Made by a program: the position numbers and the translations under genes. Source: Erythrobacter sp. (lineage in GTDB: Bacteria > Pseudomonadota > Alphaproteobacteria > Sphingomonadales > Sphingomonadaceae). Taken from it: a stretch of 64,000 bases of DNA. The notes beneath the pieces were generated by a model. The model was not told where the DNA came from. It ran no database searches and saw nothing but the letters and a program-made list of their open reading frames with translations. Positions 60,217 to 64,000 of the stretch are shown in pieces (position 1 is the stretch's first letter; each line of letters starts with the position of its first letter). The stretch is taken from positions 21,364 through 85,363 of the forward strand of contig JAHEAV010000010.1 in assembly GCA_024642565.1 (NCBI GenBank), read 5' to 3'.

Positions 60217-61515
60217 ATGGCACTTGCACCGACTTTAGCAACAAGTACCGATCCCAATCCGGTTGAGAATGATGGAAACCACATCAACGCGCCCGGATTG
60301 CAAGGTTTCGTATTTTCGCTGTTCTTCATCTTTGGCGGGATTACCAGCCTCAACGATGTTCTGATTCCCAAGCTGAAAGAGCTGTTCACGCTCAATTATA
60401 CGCAGGCCTTGTTGGTACAATTCTGCTTCTTTGCCGCCTATTTCGTGGTCGGTATTCCGGGTGCCGCTCTGGTGAAAAAGATTGGCTATATGCGCGGCGC
60501 GACGGCAGGCCTGCTGACCATGATGCTGGGCTGCCTGCTGTTTATTCCGGCATCGCAATACGCCACTTACGGGCTGTTTCTGCTGGCTCTGTTCGTTCTT
60601 GCGAGCGGGGTTGTACTGGTGCAGGTGGTGGCTAATCCGTTGATTTCGTTGCTTGGGCCGGCAAAGACTGCGCATAGCCGGTTGACCTTTGCCCAGGCAT
60701 TCAATTCGCTGGGCACAACAATCTTCCCAATCGTCGGGGCGATCCTGATCCTTGGCAGTCTGGCGAGCGTGAGCGCCGACCAACTGAGCGGGGCCGAGCT
60801 TGATGCTTACCGCACCGCTGAAAGTCAGGCGATCATGCATGGCTATATCGGCCTTGCAGTTGCGCTGATGATCGTCGCAGCCGTGGTCTGGACATTCCGC
60901 AACCGCCTCAAAGGCGAAAAGCATGAAGCCAGCTCGGCCCTGGCCGGTGTTGGTCTGCTCAAGCGTCCGCGCTTTGGATACGGTGCTCTGTGTATCTTTC
61001 TCTATGTCGGAGCCGAAGTTTCGATCGGGTCACTGATAGTCAGCTATCTGATGGAACCCGGAGTGATGGGCTTGGAGGAACAGGCGGCAGGCAAGCTAAT
61101 CGGCCTTTACTGGGGCGGTGCGATGGTTGGCCGCTTTGTTGGCTCGGGTCTGCTCAGGATCATCAGTCCGGGCAAATTGCTGGCCTTTGTGGCGGCGGGA
61201 GCCATCACTTTGATTGCAGTGTCAGCCAACACTTCGGGTGCGCTGTCGGGTTATAGCCTGCTCGCCATCGGATTGATGAATTCGATCATGTTCCCGACAA
61301 TTTTCACCCTCGCCTGCGAAAAGCTGGGCACCCGTGCCGCAGATGGTTCGGGGATCATCAATGTGGCGATCTGCGGCGGCGCTGTGGTGCCGCTTGCGAC
61401 CGGCCTGATTGCCGATGTCTCGGGCAGTTTGGCCATCGCAATGACATTGCCGGCACTGTGCTATGCGACCATCGCCGGTTTTGGTCTCTACGCAAGGAAC
61501 CCGGCAGCCGACTGA
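60217..61515 (+). CDS. MFS transporter, FucP (fucose/glucose/galactose:H+ symporter)-like
   Basis: A 432-residue 12-helix transporter of the FHS family: FSLFFIFGGITSLNDVLIPKL in helix 1, IPGAALVKKIGYMRGA and VQVVANPLISLLGP are family signatures shared with FucP. It probably imports a sugar with protons. ATG 60217 follows the G-rich GGGGGGGA. It carries no island operator, so it may lie outside the regulon; a link to lignin-bound sugars is speculative. Confidence 0.88.
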   Translation: MALAPTLATSTDPNPVENDGNHINAPGLQGFVFSLFFIFGGITSLNDVLIPKLKELFTLNYTQALLVQFCFFAAYFVVGIPGAALVKKIGYMRGATAGLLTMMLGCLLFIPASQYATYGLFLLALFVLASGVVLVQVVANPLISLLGPAKTAHSRLTFAQAFNSLGTTIFPIVGAILILGSLASVSADQLSGAELDAYRTAESQAIMHGYIGLAVALMIVAAVVWTFRNRLKGEKHEASSALAGVGLLKRPRFGYGALCIFLYVGAEVSIGSLIVSYLMEPGVMGLEEQAAGKLIGLYWGGAMVGRFVGSGLLRIISPGKLLAFVAAGAITLIAVSANTSGALSGYSLLAIGLMNSIMFPTIFTLACEKLGTRAADGSGIINVAICGGAVVPLATGLIADVSGSLAIAMTLPALCYATIAGFGLYARNPAAD

Positions 61516-61554
61516 TCGGACGTAGCCGAGCGGTGGACTGCCGGGAGGCGAGGC

Positions 61555-62712
61555 ATGACAGTGACACAGGGTTTCGAAGATTTCGATGTTGCCGGATTCC
61601 TGCGGGAATTCTGGCAACAGAAGCCCCTGCTGATCCGAAATCCGTGGGCGGATTGGACCAATCCGCTTAGTCCGGACGAACTGGCCGGACTGGCAATGGA
61701 AGATCATGTCGAAGCGCGGCTGATCACCAGGGGGGAAGACAGCTGGCAAGCGGAGCATGGGCCAATCCCGGAACGCCGCTTCGGCGCGCTGGGGCGGGAT
61801 CCCTGGACACTGCTGGTTCAGGCCGTCGATCAGAATGTGCCAGAGGTTGCTGCGCTGATCGAACCGTTCCGTTTCATTCCCGATTGGCGGATTGACGATG
61901 TAATGGTCAGCTACGCCAATGATGGCGGCGGCGTAGGCGCGCATTTTGACCATTACGATGTATTCCTGATCCAGGGGTTGGGCCGCCGACGGTGGCAAAT
62001 CGGGGGTCATTGCGATCAGTCAACCGCGCTTCTGCCGCATGACCACCTTCGCCTGCTGGCCAATTTCGAACCGGTGGAGGAATGGGTGCTGGAGCCGGGT
62101 GATATCCTCTATGTCCCGCCCGGTGTGGCGCATAATGGCGTGGCGGTTGGTGATGATTGCATGACCTATTCGGTCGGCTTTCGTGCGCCATCGCGCAGCG
62201 AGCTGATCAGCGGTTGGTGCGATGATCAATTGGCCGCCATGCAGGATGATGACCGGTACAGCGATCCCATGTTGGCGCAGCAGGAAAATCCGGGAGAAAT
62301 CAGCGCCGAAGCTATCGACCGGCTGCATGGTATGATCACCGCACAATTGCAGGATCGTGATGCATTTGCCCGCTGGTTTGGCGAATTCAACAGTACGCCA
62401 AAATATCCCGAAATAGACTGGCAGCCTGACGAACAGATCGACGCTGCGCAATTGCGATCTCTGTCCAGCGAAGGCGCGTCATTCTATCGCAATTCCGCCA
62501 GCCGTTTTTCCTATGTCCGCGATTCCGGCGATACGGTAATTCTGTTTGTGGATGGTGAAAGTTACGAATGCGCAGGCGAAGCGGCTGAATTGGCCGAACA
62601 GATCTGTGCGCAAACGCGCATTCATGTGGAATCTGGCGCGATGATATCGGACACGATGCTGGAATTGCTGGTATCCCTTATCAACCAAGGCAGCATGGCA
62701 ATCGACGATTAA
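61555..62712 (+). CDS. roxA: Ribosomal protein uL16 arginine hydroxylase-like (RoxA/YcfD, JmjC cupin)
   Basis: A 385-residue 2-oxoglutarate/Fe(II) oxygenase. The N-terminal FWQQKPLLIRN is typical, and the iron-binding HxD motif is in GAHFDHYDVFLIQ, with the distal His in PPGVAHNGVA. A C-terminal winged-helix-like extension gives the normal YcfD length. By homology it hydroxylates an arginine of ribosomal protein uL16; that role is inferred. It is unrelated to the aromatic genes. Confidence 0.88.
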   Translation: MTVTQGFEDFDVAGFLREFWQQKPLLIRNPWADWTNPLSPDELAGLAMEDHVEARLITRGEDSWQAEHGPIPERRFGALGRDPWTLLVQAVDQNVPEVAALIEPFRFIPDWRIDDVMVSYANDGGGVGAHFDHYDVFLIQGLGRRRWQIGGHCDQSTALLPHDHLRLLANFEPVEEWVLEPGDILYVPPGVAHNGVAVGDDCMTYSVGFRAPSRSELISGWCDDQLAAMQDDDRYSDPMLAQQENPGEISAEAIDRLHGMITAQLQDRDAFARWFGEFNSTPKYPEIDWQPDEQIDAAQLRSLSSEGASFYRNSASRFSYVRDSGDTVILFVDGESYECAGEAAELAEQICAQTRIHVESGAMISDTMLELLVSLINQGSMAIDD

Positions 62713-62722
62713 GGGCGCGTGA

Positions 62723-63286
62723 TCATGGCTTCAGGTCAGAGATTGCGCCGTCCCGCCACATGCCCGGTCCCAGCCGATCCAGAGACCAATTGCCGATCGA
62801 CCATCGCACCAGCCGCAAGGTGGGAAAGCCAATGGCAGCGGTCATCCTGCGGACTTGCCGGTTGCGCCCTTCGGTAATGGTCAGCCTGATCCAGCTGTCT
62901 GGGACCGATTTTCGATAGCGCACCGGCGGATCGCGAGGCCACAGATCTGGCGCGGCGATCCGTTCTGCCTGGGCCGGGCGGGTCATTCCATCCTTGAGAC
63001 GTACGCCGCGGCGCAGGGGTGCCAGGTCTTCCTCCATAATGGCGCCTTCGACCTGGACGAGATAGCACTTGGGCATCGTGAATCGGGGATCGGAAATCCG
63101 CGCTTGCAACGGGCCACTATCGGTCAGCAGCAACAGGCCTTCGCTATCCCGATCGAGCCGACCAGCCGGATAGACGCCGGGAATTTCGATAAAATCCGAA
63201 AGCGTCTGCCGCGCGGTTTCGCTGCCCCTGTCGGTGAATTGCGTCAGTACGCCAAACGGTTTGTTGAACAGGATCAGCCGCGGCAC
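62723..63286 (-). CDS. rluE: 23S rRNA pseudouridine synthase, RluE/RsuA family
   Basis: A 187-residue RsuA/RluE-type enzyme: LILFNKPFGVLTQFTD at the start, the catalytic Asp in GRLDRDSEGLLLLTDSG, and TITEGRNRQVRRMTAAIGFPTLRLVR near the end. It lacks an S4 domain, as RluE does. GTG 63286 is chosen because the conserved domain begins right after it; the frame is open to 63361, so a longer N-terminus (TTG or ATG) is possible. Confidence 0.85.
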   Translation of the reverse strand: MPRLILFNKPFGVLTQFTDRGSETARQTLSDFIEIPGVYPAGRLDRDSEGLLLLTDSGPLQARISDPRFTMPKCYLVQVEGAIMEEDLAPLRRGVRLKDGMTRPAQAERIAAPDLWPRDPPVRYRKSVPDSWIRLTITEGRNRQVRRMTAAIGFPTLRLVRWSIGNWSLDRLGPGMWRDGAISDLKP

Positions 63287-63332
63287 GGCGGGTAGGCCTG
63301 ATTTCCGCCTGATGTTCGGCAAAGCGCGGCAA

Positions 63333-63806
63333 TCATGGTTTTTTATTCCGGCGTTCCCCACGCTTCGGGTCGCGTTGATGGAGGTGCCAGAACTTCTCCA
63401 TGGTCAGATAGGTGAATGAGGCCGTCCAAGATACCATGACCAACCCGTTGAGCGCTTCGACACCGGAGATGATCCGCAACTGGCCTTGCGGTACCAGATC
63501 ACCGATTCCCAGCGTCGTGTAGGACGAGATCGAAAAGTAGAAGGCGTTCGCCAGATCGAACACTTCGTCTCTCACGACCATGACGAATTCATTGCCCGGC
63601 GTGCGATGCAACCAAAAATAGACGAGCGCATATAGCAAGACCTGGACCGCATGGGACAGCAGGCCCATCGCCAGCACAACGATTATCCGCGCGCGGACCG
63701 GTATGTCGATATGCATGAAGCTTTGCGCGGTCAGGCGCAAAGCTTCGTAATGGATCAGAATGGTCAGCGCGACCAAGGCGATCGAAAGAAGAAAAGCAAC
63801 AATCAT
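63333..63806 (-). CDS. Two-helix ion channel (K+ channel pore domain)
   Basis: A 157-residue membrane protein with an N-terminal hydrophobic helix, a second helix (IIVVLAMGLLSHAVQVLLYAL), a pore loop with the filter-like SSYTTLGIGDLVP, and a last helix before a basic C-tail. The pore matches the Ion_trans_2 family, with LGIGD in place of the canonical VGYGD, so selectivity may be altered. ATG 63806 is preferred; a TTG at 63815 is possible. Confidence 0.8.
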   Translation of the reverse strand: MIVAFLLSIALVALTILIHYEALRLTAQSFMHIDIPVRARIIVVLAMGLLSHAVQVLLYALVYFWLHRTPGNEFVMVVRDEVFDLANAFYFSISSYTTLGIGDLVPQGQLRIISGVEALNGLVMVSWTASFTYLTMEKFWHLHQRDPKRGERRNKKP

Positions 63807-63871
63807 GGCTGGCAAGCATCCGGCTGGGTACCGGAGCCTTCTAGAGCAACTTACTCCCCTTTACCAAATGT

Positions 63872-64000
63872 CTAGCGCTGGGGCTTGGGCGCGCCTTTGA
63901 ATTTCTTGCCCTTGAACGGGGCGCCATGGGGCTTGGCTGCCACTCTCGGACCCTTGCGGTGCGGACCGTCATGGCCCGTGCCTTCCCTTTTCGGCCCTTT
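63872..64000 (-). CDS. C-terminal end of a basic Lys/Gly/Pro-rich protein (3' end of gene, 5' part outside window)
   Basis: An open minus-strand frame of 42 residues running off the window, ending in TAG at 63872. The tail is rich in Lys, Gly, Pro and Arg (for example KGKKFKGAPKPQR), as in the disordered RNA-binding tails of DEAD-box helicases or large pseudouridine synthases. The protein itself cannot be named from this part. Confidence 0.55.
   Translation of the reverse strand, partial: KGPKREGTGHDGPHRKGPRVAAKPHGAPFKGKKFKGAPKPQR

Overview
The window looks like chromosomal DNA of a sphingomonad (Alphaproteobacteria, Sphingomonadales, close to Novosphingobium/Sphingobium). The reasons are its G+C-rich coding, the two large TonB-dependent receptors with EIVVTAQKR TonB boxes, and above all a tetrahydrofolate-dependent aryl O-demethylase (LigM type) next to a complete protocatechuate 4,5-cleavage (lig) gene set, as known from Sphingobium sp. 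SYK-6. Genus and species cannot be fixed from the sequence alone.

Layout. 1-9.3 kb is mostly housekeeping: end of a molybdenum hydroxylase subunit, ferrochelatase (hemH), a P450, a DUF1674/SDHAF4-type small protein, rsmB, msrA, an exported methyltransferase-like protein, aguB, folK and tRNA-Lys(UUU). From just after the tRNA (9.5 kb) to about 59.8 kb nearly every gene belongs to catabolism of lignin-derived methoxylated aromatics. 9.6-16.1 kb holds a PQQ quinohaemoprotein alcohol dehydrogenase, an aldehyde dehydrogenase, a PhdC-like amidohydrolase, an MDR oxidoreductase and a hydrolase. 16.1-20.5 kb holds purU, ligM, metF, a hydrolase and a VOC protein. 20.6-26.5 kb holds a benzoylformate-decarboxylase-type ThDP enzyme, a MarR regulator, an aromatic-acid MFS importer, an AMP-forming CoA ligase and a hydroxycinnamoyl-CoA hydratase/lyase. 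26.6-32.9 kb is an NAD-dependent formate dehydrogenase operon with fdhD and mobA inside it. 32.9-42.8 kb holds ligK-ligU-ligI on the minus strand, divergent from a 6PGDH-like gene, ligJ, ligA, ligB, ligC, pobA and two aldo/keto reductases. 42.8-46.5 kb holds a DesA-like O-demethylase, a SnoaL-like protein, a MetE-core methyltransferase and a VOC protein. 46.7-59.8 kb holds two TonB receptors, an MFS transporter, and an operon of two cupins, an orphan Rieske oxygenase, an SDR, a vanillyl-alcohol-oxidase-type flavoprotein and a Zn alcohol dehydrogenase, then folD. From 60.2 kb on the genes are ordinary again (FucP-like MFS, RoxA-type hydroxylase, RluE-type pseudouridine synthase, ion channel, end of a basic protein).

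How it works together. Ferulate/p-coumarate would be activated and cleaved to (vanill)aldehyde, then oxidised to vanillate. LigM and the DesA-like paralogue move the methoxyl methyl group to tetrahydrofolate. MetF, FolD, PurU and the Fds formate dehydrogenase then oxidise that methyl group to CO2 with recovery of THF and NAD(P)H. PobA brings in 4-hydroxybenzoate, and LigA/B, C, I, U, J, K convert protocatechuate to pyruvate and oxaloacetate. So ring and methyl carbon routes are both complete within one island.

The main new observation is regulatory. A 15-bp palindrome, consensus GTATGT-GTT-RCATAC, occurs ten times in nine intergenic regions. These lie upstream of nearly all the catabolic operons, several of them divergent pairs (purU/ligM, VOC/ThDP enzyme, crotonase/fds, ligKUI/ligJABC, desA-like/metE-like) and both TonB receptors. 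The single MarR-type regulator at 22.3 kb is the obvious candidate to bind it. Other items worth study are the 50.7-56.4 kb operon of uncertain substrate, the MetE-core enzyme paired with the DesA-like demethylase, and a folK reading frame whose stop codon lies inside tRNA-Lys.
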